Shown: piece by piece, positions 17,557 through 24,993 of the stretch
Layout: each line of letters opens with the position of its first letter
How positions within the stretch are numbered: position 1 is the first letter of the stretch
Assembly: GCA_016214125.1 (NCBI GenBank)
Contig: JACRPC010000011.1
Location: 1 to 64,000, forward strand
Length of the DNA stretch: 64,000 nucleotides
Direction of reading: 5' to 3'
Source: Rhodospirillales bacterium
GTDB lineage: Bacteria > Pseudomonadota > Alphaproteobacteria > Rhodospirillales > WMHbin7
The notes under the pieces: generated by a model
What the model saw: only the letters and a program-made list of their open reading frames with translations
Databases searched by the model: none
What the model was told of the DNA's origin: nothing
Translations under genes and position numbers: made by a program

Positions 17557-18411
17557 CTAGGTCCGCTTCCCCCGGACCAGCAGGACCAGGATCAAGAGCG
17601 AGAACGACACCAAGGGCGCCCAGGCCGGAGCAATGACCGCCATGGTCAGGGCTTCGCTGATGCCGATCACCGCCCCGGCGATCAAAGGCCCCAGCGGATT
17701 GCCAAGCCCGCCGATCATCACGGCGGCAAAGACGACGCCGATCCAGGCGTAGATCTGGGCCGGCGCCAGGGTGTAGCTGAGCGCCAGGCAGACGCCGGCC
17801 ACCCCGGCGCAGCCGGCGGAAAAGCCCGACAGCATCAGGGCCAGACGGCGTTCGTTGACGCCGAAGGCGGCGGCGATCGGCCCATCCTCGGCGGCGGCGC
17901 GCATCGCCTTGCCGAGATCGGTGTGGCGCAGAATCGCCCAGGTGCCGATCGAGAGCAGCGCCGCCATCACCAGGGTGAGGAATTCGGTGAAGGGAATGTA
18001 GAAGGCACCCAGCTTGTACTTCATCGTTCCGTAATGGGTTTCCATCCGCCGGTAATCGGCGGTCCAGATGCCCTGGATCAGGCTCTCGATGATGACGGTC
18101 AGGCCGAAAGTGACGAGAAGCGAATTGAAGGGGGTGATGGCGAAGCGCGCCAACAGGGCGTGCATGCCGACGCCGAACAGGAAGAAGGCCGGTGCGACGA
18201 TGAACAGGGTAAGCAGCGGATCGAGGCCGCCGACGCTGGTCAATTGGTAGGTCAGGTAGGCCCCAAGGAAGGCCAGGGCGAAGTGCGCCAGATTGATCTG
18301 GCGCAACATGCCCCAGGACAGGCTGAGGCCAAGCCCGAGGAGACCGTAGAGGGCGCCGATGAAAATCCCCGACAGGACCGCTTGGCCCAGCAGCGTCGGA
18401 CTTGGCATCAT
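17557..18411 (-). CDS. Branched-chain amino acid-type ABC transporter permease (LivH-like)
   Basis: A 284-residue inner-membrane permease with about eight hydrophobic helices. Typical LivH motifs are GALYGLLGLGLSLSWGMLRQ near the N-terminus, the loop RAAAEDGPIAAAFGVNERR, and AWIGVVFAAVMIGGLGNPLG. It forms the second membrane half with the fused permease-ATPase. The gene is 21 bases after the binding-protein gene and 1 base before the fusion gene. Confidence 0.92.
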   Translation of the reverse strand: MMPSPTLLGQAVLSGIFIGALYGLLGLGLSLSWGMLRQINLAHFALAFLGAYLTYQLTSVGGLDPLLTLFIVAPAFFLFGVGMHALLARFAITPFNSLLVTFGLTVIIESLIQGIWTADYRRMETHYGTMKYKLGAFYIPFTEFLTLVMAALLSIGTWAILRHTDLGKAMRAAAEDGPIAAAFGVNERRLALMLSGFSAGCAGVAGVCLALSYTLAPAQIYAWIGVVFAAVMIGGLGNPLGPLIAGAVIGISEALTMAVIAPAWAPLVSFSLLILVLLVRGKRT

Positions 18412-18432
18412 CGGCGCCCCCGGATCAGACGA

Positions 18433-19635
18433 TCACGGTACGATCAGTTTGGCGCCCGGCGCCGCCCAGTCCTTGGGCCACACCGTCACCCACTGACCGT
18501 TCTGCACCTGCTTCACCTTCATCAAATCGTCGCCAAAATTGTTCTGGCGATCGAAGCGCAGCTTGCCCTGGATGGTGTCGACCTGGTTCTTCTTCAGCCA
18601 GTCGCTCATCGCCTTGTCGTCAAGGCCCTTGGTGGCGTTGACGGCGGCGGTCAGCACCTGCCAGGCCGAATAGGAGGCGGCGGCCTGGGTTTCCACGGCG
18701 GTGTCGGGCAGGTTGGCCTTGGCGGCACGGTCGTTGTAGATCTTGACGAACTCGGCCGCCACCGCGTTGCTGGTGAAGGGCGCGTGCTGCTCGAAGATCG
18801 AGGCGGCCAGCGCGTTCTGGGTGTCGGGCGACTTGGCCATCGGGCCCGGCGCCGGATACATGTGGAACTGCATGGGCGGCGTGTAGTCGATCTTCTTCAT
18901 CGCCTCGGCCAGCATGTTGCCCTCAAGGCCGATGGCGCCCACCCAGACGAAGTCGGGCTTGGCGTCCTTGACCCGGCTGGCGATCGGACCGTAATCGCGG
19001 TTGCCGAACTCCCACTCCAGGAACAGCACTTCCTGAAAGCCGCGTTGTTTGGCCACCGCCCGCGCGCCTTCCGACATGTAGAAGACCGAGGGGAACTTGC
19101 TGGTGACGACGGCGATGGTCTTCATCGGCTTGCCGGTGGCGGCCAAGGCGTCGAAGACGGTGTTGGGCACGGTGGTCTCGGGATTGGCGCCCACCGACCA
19201 GGCCGGGAACTGCATGTCGTACTTGGCCAGGTTGGGAATACCCAGCGTGTGATGGACGAGAATCTTGTTGTAGCGCTGGGCCACGCCCATCGCCGCCACG
19301 ATGTTGCCGGTGGCGTAGGGCCCGAGCAGAAGATCGACCTTGTCGACGGTGATCAACTGCTCGTAGATGGTGCGGGCGACGTCGGGCTTCGACTGGTCGT
19401 CCTTGACGATCCATTCCACCTTGCGGCCCAAGAGGCCGCCCTTGGCGTTCAACTGCTCGACATAGATCTCGCCCACCAGCTTGTGGATGAGCGCGGTGGC
19501 CGAGAGGGGGCCGGTGAGCGCCAGGGTGCTGCCGATGCGGATCGGCTGCGTCGATTGCGCGTTGGCCGGCTGAGCCAGGCCGAGCCCGACCAGAAGGCCA
19601 AGCGCGGCGCCGGCAAGACGGGTAACGAGTTTCAT
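18433..19635 (-). CDS. Periplasmic substrate-binding protein of the Liv-type importer
   Basis: A 400-residue type I periplasmic binding protein with a Sec signal peptide (hydrophobic core GAALGLLVGLGLA, cleavage after QPANA). The family signature IRIGSTLALTGPLSATA comes next and DDQSKPDVARTIYEQLI is within lobe 1. It captures the ligand and docks on the LivH/LivM-type membrane pair encoded immediately downstream. ATG 19635 follows AAGGAAACCTCC. Ligand class unknown; location points to the compound degraded by the surrounding enzymes. Confidence 0.92.
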   Translation of the reverse strand: MKLVTRLAGAALGLLVGLGLAQPANAQSTQPIRIGSTLALTGPLSATALIHKLVGEIYVEQLNAKGGLLGRKVEWIVKDDQSKPDVARTIYEQLITVDKVDLLLGPYATGNIVAAMGVAQRYNKILVHHTLGIPNLAKYDMQFPAWSVGANPETTVPNTVFDALAATGKPMKTIAVVTSKFPSVFYMSEGARAVAKQRGFQEVLFLEWEFGNRDYGPIASRVKDAKPDFVWVGAIGLEGNMLAEAMKKIDYTPPMQFHMYPAPGPMAKSPDTQNALAASIFEQHAPFTSNAVAAEFVKIYNDRAAKANLPDTAVETQAAASYSAWQVLTAAVNATKGLDDKAMSDWLKKNQVDTIQGKLRFDRQNNFGDDLMKVKQVQNGQWVTVWPKDWAAPGAKLIVP

Positions 19636-19686
19636 GGAGGTTTCCTTTCGCGAAGGGTTGGCGCGAGGTTTTGATTGCGAAAAAGG

Positions 19687-20388
19687 CTAGAGCAACAGCC
19701 AGCCGCCGTCGACGGGCAGGTTGATGCCGTTGACCGAGCCGTTGTCCAACAGAAAGATCGCGGCGTTGGCGACGTCCTCGGTGGTCGACAGGCGGCCGAT
19801 CGGCGTGCGGACGCGCACCCGCTCCAGCACCTCGGGCGGCTTGCCGCTCCAGGCCGGGGTGTCGCCGACGATGCCGGGATGGATGGCGTTGACGCGGATC
19901 GGCGCCAATTCCACCGCCAGCGTGCGGATCATGCTGCTCACCCCGCCATTGACCGTGGTCACCGTGGTCGAGCCGGGATAGGGCCGCTCCTTGGCAAGGC
20001 CGCCGAACAGCAGGATCGCCGAATCGTTGGACAGCCGGGGCACCAGCGTGTGAATGGCCTCGGTGTAGCCGACCATCTTCAGAGTGACCAGCCGGGTGGC
20101 GCGCTCGATGTTGAAATTCTTCACCGTGTTGTCGTCGCGCTCGATGGCGGCCAGGACCAGATTCTTGACCGGACCGACGCCGGCCAGGGCGCCGGCGATC
20201 GCGCTTGGCACCGCCAGATCAAGGCCCAGGCCCTTGACGTTGCCCCCGATCTTGGCGGCGATGCCTTGGGTGCGCGCCGCATCGCGGCCGGTGATGATCA
20301 CCTCGCCGCCGCGCTTGGCCAGAATTTCCGCCATCCGAAGGCCGATTCCCGACGTTCCGCCGACGATGATCGAGCAACCTTGTGACAT
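19687..20388 (-). CDS. Short-chain dehydrogenase/reductase
   Basis: A 233-residue SDR. The cofactor motif is VGGTSGIGLRMAE (TGxxxGIG variant), and the NNAG motif is replaced by LVLAAIERDD. The usual catalytic YxxxK is missing: the matching region reads TTVTTVNGGVSSMIRTLAVE. It is therefore an atypical SDR whose catalytic Tyr/Lys pair is not evident, perhaps acting on an unusual substrate or having lost activity. It sits between the binding-protein gene (51 bases) and the bicupin gene (56 bases) in the same direction. Confidence 0.85.
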   Translation of the reverse strand: MSQGCSIIVGGTSGIGLRMAEILAKRGGEVIITGRDAARTQGIAAKIGGNVKGLGLDLAVPSAIAGALAGVGPVKNLVLAAIERDDNTVKNFNIERATRLVTLKMVGYTEAIHTLVPRLSNDSAILLFGGLAKERPYPGSTTVTTVNGGVSSMIRTLAVELAPIRVNAIHPGIVGDTPAWSGKPPEVLERVRVRTPIGRLSTTEDVANAAIFLLDNGSVNGINLPVDGGWLLL

Positions 20389-20444
20389 GCTGTTCTTCCT
20401 TTCCTGTTTGAAGGTTGGCGTTGCCGGGACGGCGTCGCGCCGCC

Positions 20445-21347
20445 CTACTGCCCCGCTTGAGCCAGTTTCTCGCCCAGATACTCCCAGTCGCGGCTGAAGC
20501 GGTAAGAATGCTGCGCCGGCGGCTGGGGCGATTGGGTTTCCAGCCAGCGCACCGTGCCCTCGCTGGTGTTGTAGAAGGCGTGGACGCAGCCGACCCCGGT
20601 CCAGAACAAATCGCCCGCCTTCAGCGTGTAGCGTTGGTCGCCGGCGGTGGCCTCGACCTCGCCTTCCAGAATGTAATAGGCCTCTTCCAGCGGATGGTCG
20701 TGCGGATGGGCGACGCCGCCCGGCTGGTATTCGACCATGAACATGGTGTGCAGTTGGGCGCCCAGGCGCTGATCGACCAGCATCTTGACGGCGATGCCGC
20801 TGTAGGCCAACAGCGCGGTCGCCATGCTGGCGGAAACCTTGGGGGCGTCGGGGCGGGCGCCGATCTTCAGCTTGTCGACCTGGATGTCGTCATCGACCAT
20901 GCGGAACAGATGGCGCGAGCGCGGATCGCGAATGTCGATCGGCGCCAGCTTGCTGGCCGCCGGCGGCCCCAGAAAGAAGGTGTCGGCGGGTTCGCCCTCG
21001 ACCCTGGGAATCGGCGTCAGCATGTCGATCCAGCGCGCCTTGCCCTTGGCGCTGCCCAGCCAGGCGTGCGGCACGCCCAGGGGAATCAGGCCGCAGGCGC
21101 CGGGCAGAAGCGTGGTGCCCTGGCCGTCGATGATGACGGTCGGCTCGCCCTCCAGCACATAGAAGCTTTCCTCGTAGGACTGAACGTGAGTGTCGACATG
21201 CCCGCCGGCCTCCAAGGCGCACAGGCCAAGTCCGGTGTGCACCGAACCGCAGGTGCGATCGACCAGGGGGGCGCGGTAAAAGCCGACGCTGTGGCCGTCA
21301 TCGGCCAAAGCGGGACGAATGTCCTGGGCGCGCAGGACGCGATGCAT
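20445..21347 (-). CDS. Bicupin (gentisate/hydroxynaphthoate dioxygenase-like)
   Basis: A 300-residue two-domain cupin. The first domain has GHVDTHVQSYEESFYVLEGE with GVPHAWL; the second has a canonical iron-type motif PHDHPLEEAYYILEGE and GCVHAFYN. Bicupins of this shape include gentisate 1,2-dioxygenase and salicylate dioxygenase, which open aromatic rings with oxygen, but also non-dioxygenase proteins such as ureidoglycine aminohydrolase. ATG 21347 is chosen because GGGAGG stands upstream; the TTG ten codons earlier has no such site. First gene of the minus-strand SDR/ABC group and divergent from the XRE-cupin regulator. Confidence 0.82.
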   Translation of the reverse strand: MHRVLRAQDIRPALADDGHSVGFYRAPLVDRTCGSVHTGLGLCALEAGGHVDTHVQSYEESFYVLEGEPTVIIDGQGTTLLPGACGLIPLGVPHAWLGSAKGKARWIDMLTPIPRVEGEPADTFFLGPPAASKLAPIDIRDPRSRHLFRMVDDDIQVDKLKIGARPDAPKVSASMATALLAYSGIAVKMLVDQRLGAQLHTMFMVEYQPGGVAHPHDHPLEEAYYILEGEVEATAGDQRYTLKAGDLFWTGVGCVHAFYNTSEGTVRWLETQSPQPPAQHSYRFSRDWEYLGEKLAQAGQ

Positions 21348-21406
21348 CGTGACCAACCTCCCGGTCTTCGCCTTCAAGCGGCGTCTGTTCAGTTTCCATA
21401 AACGCT

Positions 21407-21426
21407 ACTGGACTCGTCTGTCCAGT
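21407..21426. promoter_or_regulatory. Candidate operator between bicupin and XRE-cupin genes
   Basis: ACTGGAC (21407-21413) and GTCCAGT (21420-21426) are perfect 7-base inverted arms with the 6-base spacer TCGTCT. The repeat lies in the 127-base divergent region and is the best candidate site for the XRE-cupin regulator, able to control both directions. Confidence 0.6.
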
Positions 21427-21474
21427 GTCAAGTAACATTTCCCCCATCGGCACCCTTTGGGAGAGATGCGAACG

Positions 21475-22179
21475 ATGCCCGCCCGAAACAAGGCCGCCGC
21501 CCCTCCGCCCTCGGCATCGCACCCCTCGTCGCGCTGCCTGGGCGCCCGGTTACGCGGCGCCCGTGAGCAGGCAGGCCAAAGCGTGCGCGGTCTGGCGCGC
21601 GCCATCGACGTTTCGCCCAGTCTGATCTCGCAAATCGAGCACGGCAAGGTGACGCCCTCGGTGGGCACCATCTACGCGCTCGCCAACGAATTGGGGTTGT
21701 CGGTGGATTCCCTGTTCCGCGACGCCGAGGCGCCGGGCGCTCTCAAGCAACCCACCGTCGTCAAGCGCCGGGCGGCGGTGCCGCCCGTTTCCGACGGCCA
21801 GGTACAGCGGCGCCAGGGCCGCAAGGCGATAAAGTTGGCCTCGGGCGTGCGCTGGGAGAGGCTTACCCCCCATCCCGATCCCGATCTCGAATTCCTTTAT
21901 GTCGTCTACGACGTCGGCGGCGAATCCTGCCCGCCCGACGCCCTCATCCGCCATGGCGGCCAGGAATACGCCTATGTCCTAAGCGGGCGCCTGGGTCTGG
22001 TGGTCGGCTTCGAGGAGTATGATCTGGGGCCGGGCGATTCCATCGTCTTCGACGCCCAGAAGCCGCATCGGCTGTGGGCGATCGGCAACAAGCCGGCGGA
22101 AGCGGTCTGGGTGGTCTTGAACCGCCACGCCGATTCCCGCGCCAAGGCGCCGGCGAGCCGGAGTCGAACGGCGCGGTAA
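21475..22179 (+). CDS. XRE-family regulator with C-terminal cupin sensor domain
   Basis: A 234-residue regulator. Residues about 20-80 are a Cro/CI helix-turn-helix (LRGAREQAGQSVRGLARAID, SPSLISQIEHGKVTPSVGT). Residues about 150-225 form a cupin (GGQEYAYVLSGRLGLVVGFE, LGPGDSIVFDAQKPHRLWA) that normally binds a small ligand. Start: ATG 21475, with GGGAGAG 9 bases upstream; ATG 21466 and TTG 21457 are in frame but poorly spaced. It is divergent from the bicupin-SDR-ABC group, which it probably regulates. Its stop is 1 base from the end of convergent clpA. Confidence 0.9.
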   Translation: MPARNKAAAPPPSASHPSSRCLGARLRGAREQAGQSVRGLARAIDVSPSLISQIEHGKVTPSVGTIYALANELGLSVDSLFRDAEAPGALKQPTVVKRRAAVPPVSDGQVQRRQGRKAIKLASGVRWERLTPHPDPDLEFLYVVYDVGGESCPPDALIRHGGQEYAYVLSGRLGLVVGFEEYDLGPGDSIVFDAQKPHRLWAIGNKPAEAVWVVLNRHADSRAKAPASRSRTAR

Positions 22180-22180
22180 G

Positions 22181-24478
22181 CTACTCGACCAAGGCCGGCA
22201 GTTTGTCTTCGCGCGCCGCCGGCAGGGATTCCGGATAGGTGAAGACGAGCTTGTCGTCCTTGACTTCGATGCGGACCAGCCCGCCCTTGGCCAAACGGCC
22301 GAACAGCAATTCCTCGGCCAGCGGCTTCTTGATGTGCTCCTGGATGGTGCGCGACAAGGGCCGGGCGCCATAGAGCCGGTCGAACCCCTTCTTGGCCAGC
22401 CAGGCCCGAGCGGCATCGGTCAATTCGATCGCCACCTGGCGGTCGGAAAGCTGGACCTCGAGCTGCATGATGAACTTGTCGACCACGCGCGCCACCACCT
22501 CGGGCGCCAGATTGGCGAAGGTGATGATGGCGTCCAGCCGGTTGCGGAATTCCGGGGTGAAGAGGCGGATGATCGCCTCGGCGTCGTCGCCTTCGCGCAT
22601 CTCGCGTTCGAAGCCGATCGCCGGCTTGGCCAGATCGGCGGCGCCGGCGTTGGTGGTCATGATCAGAATCACGTTGCGGAAATCGACGCTCTTGCCGTTG
22701 TGATCGGTGAGCTTGCCGTGATCCATCACCTGCAAGAGCAGGCTGAAGATGTCGGGATGCGCCTTTTCGATCTCGTCCAGAAGCAGCACGGTGTGCGGAT
22801 GCTGGTCGATGGCGTCGGTCAAGAGCCCGCCCTGATCGAATCCGACATAGCCGGGCGGCGCGCCGATCAGACGCGACACCGAATGGCGCTCCATATATTC
22901 CGACATGTCGAAACGGGTCAGTTCGATGCCCAAATGGTGGGCGAGCTGGCGCGCCACCTCGGTCTTGCCGACGCCGGTCGGGCCGGCGAACAGGTAGGAG
23001 CCGATCGGCTTCTCGGCCTCGCGCAGGCCGGCGCGGGCCAGCTTGATGGCGCTGGCCAGGGCGTCGATCGCCTTGTCCTGGCCGAAGACCAGGGTCTTCA
23101 GGTCGCGATCGAGCGTGCGCAGGATTTCGGCGTCGTCGGACGAGACGCTCTTGGGCGGGATGCGGGCGATCTTCGCCACCACCTCCTCGATGTCCTTCAC
23201 CGTCACCGTGCGCCGGCGCTTGCTCTCCGGCAGCAGCATGCGCGCCGCGCCAACCTCGTCGATGACGTCGATCGCCTTGTCGGGCAGCTTGCGGTCGTGG
23301 ATGTAACGCGCCGCCAGTTCGACCGCCGCCTTCAGGGCCTCGGGCGCGTAGCGCACGCCGTGATGGGCCTCGTAATAGGGCTTGAGCCCTTTGAGGATCT
23401 TGACCGAATCGGGGATCGAGGGCTCGTTGATGTCGATCTTCTGGAAGCGGCGCACCAGGGCGCGGTCCTTCTCGAAGTGGGTGCGGAATTCCTTGTAGGT
23501 GGTCGAGCCGATGCAGCGCAGATGGCCGGCTTGCAGCGCTGGCTTCAACAGATTCGAAGCGTCCATCGAGCCGCCCGAGGTGGCACCGGCGCCGATCACC
23601 GTGTGAATCTCGTCGATGAACAGGATGGCGCCCGGCGTGGCTTCCAGCTCGGCCACCACCGCCTTCAGCCGCTCCTCGAAATCGCCGCGATAGCGGGTGC
23701 CGGCCAGGAGCGAACCCATGTCAAGGGCGTAGACCACCGATTGGCGCAGCACCTCGGGCACCTCGCCCTTGACGATGCGCCGCGCCAGGCCTTCGGCGAT
23801 CGCCGTCTTGCCCACCCCGGGATCGCCGACATAAAGCGGATTGTTCTTAGTGCGGCGGCAAAGAATCTGGATGGTGCGTTCGATTTCGTTCTCGCGGCCG
23901 ATCAGGGGGTCGATCTTGCCCTGCTCGGCCTTCTTGTTGAGATTGACGCAGTAATTGGCCAGCGCCTGATCGCCCTTCTTCACCACTTTCTCGGCCTGGG
24001 CGTCCTCGTCGGCGCCGCTCACCGGCCGGCTGGCGGCGCGGCCGGGCGCCTTGGCGATGCCGTGGGCGATGTAGTTGACGGCGTCGAGTCGGCTCATCTC
24101 CTGGCCCTGCAGGAAATAGACGGCGTGCGATTCGCGCTCGGAAAAGAGGGCGACCAGAACGTTGGCGCCGGTCACTTCCTCGCGCCCCGACGACTGGACG
24201 TGGATGGCGGCGCGCTGGATCACCCGCTGGAAGCCGGCGGTCGGCTTGGGATCGGTGCTTTCCTTCAAGACCAGATCGGCGAAGGATTCTTCGAGAAAGA
24301 CGGCAACCTCGCGCTTCAGGCGCTCGACGTCGACGTTGCAGGCCTTGAAGACGGCGATCGAATCGGGATCGTCGGTGAGCGCCAAGAGCAAATGCTCGAG
24401 CGTCACATATTCGTGGCGGCGCTGGGCGGCCAGGGCGAGGGCGCGGCGCAGGCTTTGTTCCAGATGGCGCGACAGCAT
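22181..24478 (-). CDS. clpA: ATP-dependent Clp protease ATP-binding subunit ClpA
   Basis: A 765-residue AAA+ unfoldase that feeds substrates to ClpP. It has a Clp N-domain (about 1-145), a first AAA module with GDPGVGKTAIAEGLA and FIDEIHTVIGAG, a second AAA module with GPTGVGKTEVARQLA and LLLDEIEKAHPD, and a basic C-terminus. No long middle coiled-coil is present, which separates it from ClpB. The length equals the usual ClpA. The gene follows clpS by 28 bases, the standard pair, since ClpS steers N-degron substrates to ClpA. Confidence 0.97.
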   Translation of the reverse strand: MLSRHLEQSLRRALALAAQRRHEYVTLEHLLLALTDDPDSIAVFKACNVDVERLKREVAVFLEESFADLVLKESTDPKPTAGFQRVIQRAAIHVQSSGREEVTGANVLVALFSERESHAVYFLQGQEMSRLDAVNYIAHGIAKAPGRAASRPVSGADEDAQAEKVVKKGDQALANYCVNLNKKAEQGKIDPLIGRENEIERTIQILCRRTKNNPLYVGDPGVGKTAIAEGLARRIVKGEVPEVLRQSVVYALDMGSLLAGTRYRGDFEERLKAVVAELEATPGAILFIDEIHTVIGAGATSGGSMDASNLLKPALQAGHLRCIGSTTYKEFRTHFEKDRALVRRFQKIDINEPSIPDSVKILKGLKPYYEAHHGVRYAPEALKAAVELAARYIHDRKLPDKAIDVIDEVGAARMLLPESKRRRTVTVKDIEEVVAKIARIPPKSVSSDDAEILRTLDRDLKTLVFGQDKAIDALASAIKLARAGLREAEKPIGSYLFAGPTGVGKTEVARQLAHHLGIELTRFDMSEYMERHSVSRLIGAPPGYVGFDQGGLLTDAIDQHPHTVLLLDEIEKAHPDIFSLLLQVMDHGKLTDHNGKSVDFRNVILIMTTNAGAADLAKPAIGFEREMREGDDAEAIIRLFTPEFRNRLDAIITFANLAPEVVARVVDKFIMQLEVQLSDRQVAIELTDAARAWLAKKGFDRLYGARPLSRTIQEHIKKPLAEELLFGRLAKGGLVRIEVKDDKLVFTYPESLPAAREDKLPALVE

Positions 24479-24506
24479 GCCGTTCTCCTTGCCGCCGGTG
24501 GCGGCG

Positions 24507-24833
24507 TTATTCCTTTTCGATCGTGCATTGCAGGGGATGCTGGTGCTGACGCGCCATGTCCATCACCTGGGTCACTTTGGTCTCCGCCACTTCGTAGGTG
24601 TAGACGCCGCACAGTCCCACGCCCCGCTGATGGACGTGCAGCATGATCGTGGTGGCCTCTTCGTGGCTCTTGTTGAAGAAACGTTCGAGCACATGCACCA
24701 CGAACTCCATCGGCGTGAAGTCGTCGTTCAGCATCAGCACCTTGTACATCGACGGTTTCTTGGTCTTCGGGCGAGTCTTGATGACCACGCCGCTCGTTGG
24801 GCCGTCGTCGGTGCGCCGGTCGTTGCCGCTCAT
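24507..24833 (-). CDS. clpS: ATP-dependent Clp protease adaptor ClpS
   Basis: A 108-residue adaptor. The core reads [20 protein letters not shown] with the conserved NDD(F)TPM hydrophobic pocket and the [17 protein letters not shown] segment typical of ClpS. It binds N-terminal degron residues and delivers proteins to ClpA. ATG 24833 is chosen over an upstream TTG because GGGAGAGA is well spaced. The upstream region reads CCTTATATT on the minus strand at about 24884-24892 and could be a -10 element. Confidence 0.96.
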   Translation of the reverse strand: MSGNDRRTDDGPTSGVVIKTRPKTKKPSMYKVLMLNDDFTPMEFVVHVLERFFNKSHEEATTIMLHVHQRGVGLCGVYTYEVAETKVTQVMDMARQHQHPLQCTIEKE

Positions 24834-24993
24834 CGTCTCTCCCAAATGGGTCCCCGATTAGTCTGCCGGACAGGAATTAATATAAGGTTCCCGGCCCCTT
24901 CCGAAAAGCCCCCCGAAGGGAATGGCATTCGGTTCGGGCTGGGCGGGGCGTTTCCGGAGTGGTAAAACATTCTCGGTCTTTTCAGGGGAGTAT

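Noticed and set aside
22150-22175. A GAGTCGAAC-like stretch resembling a tRNA T-arm
   Set aside because: No acceptor, D- or anticodon arm can be built around it, and it lies inside the XRE-cupin coding sequence.
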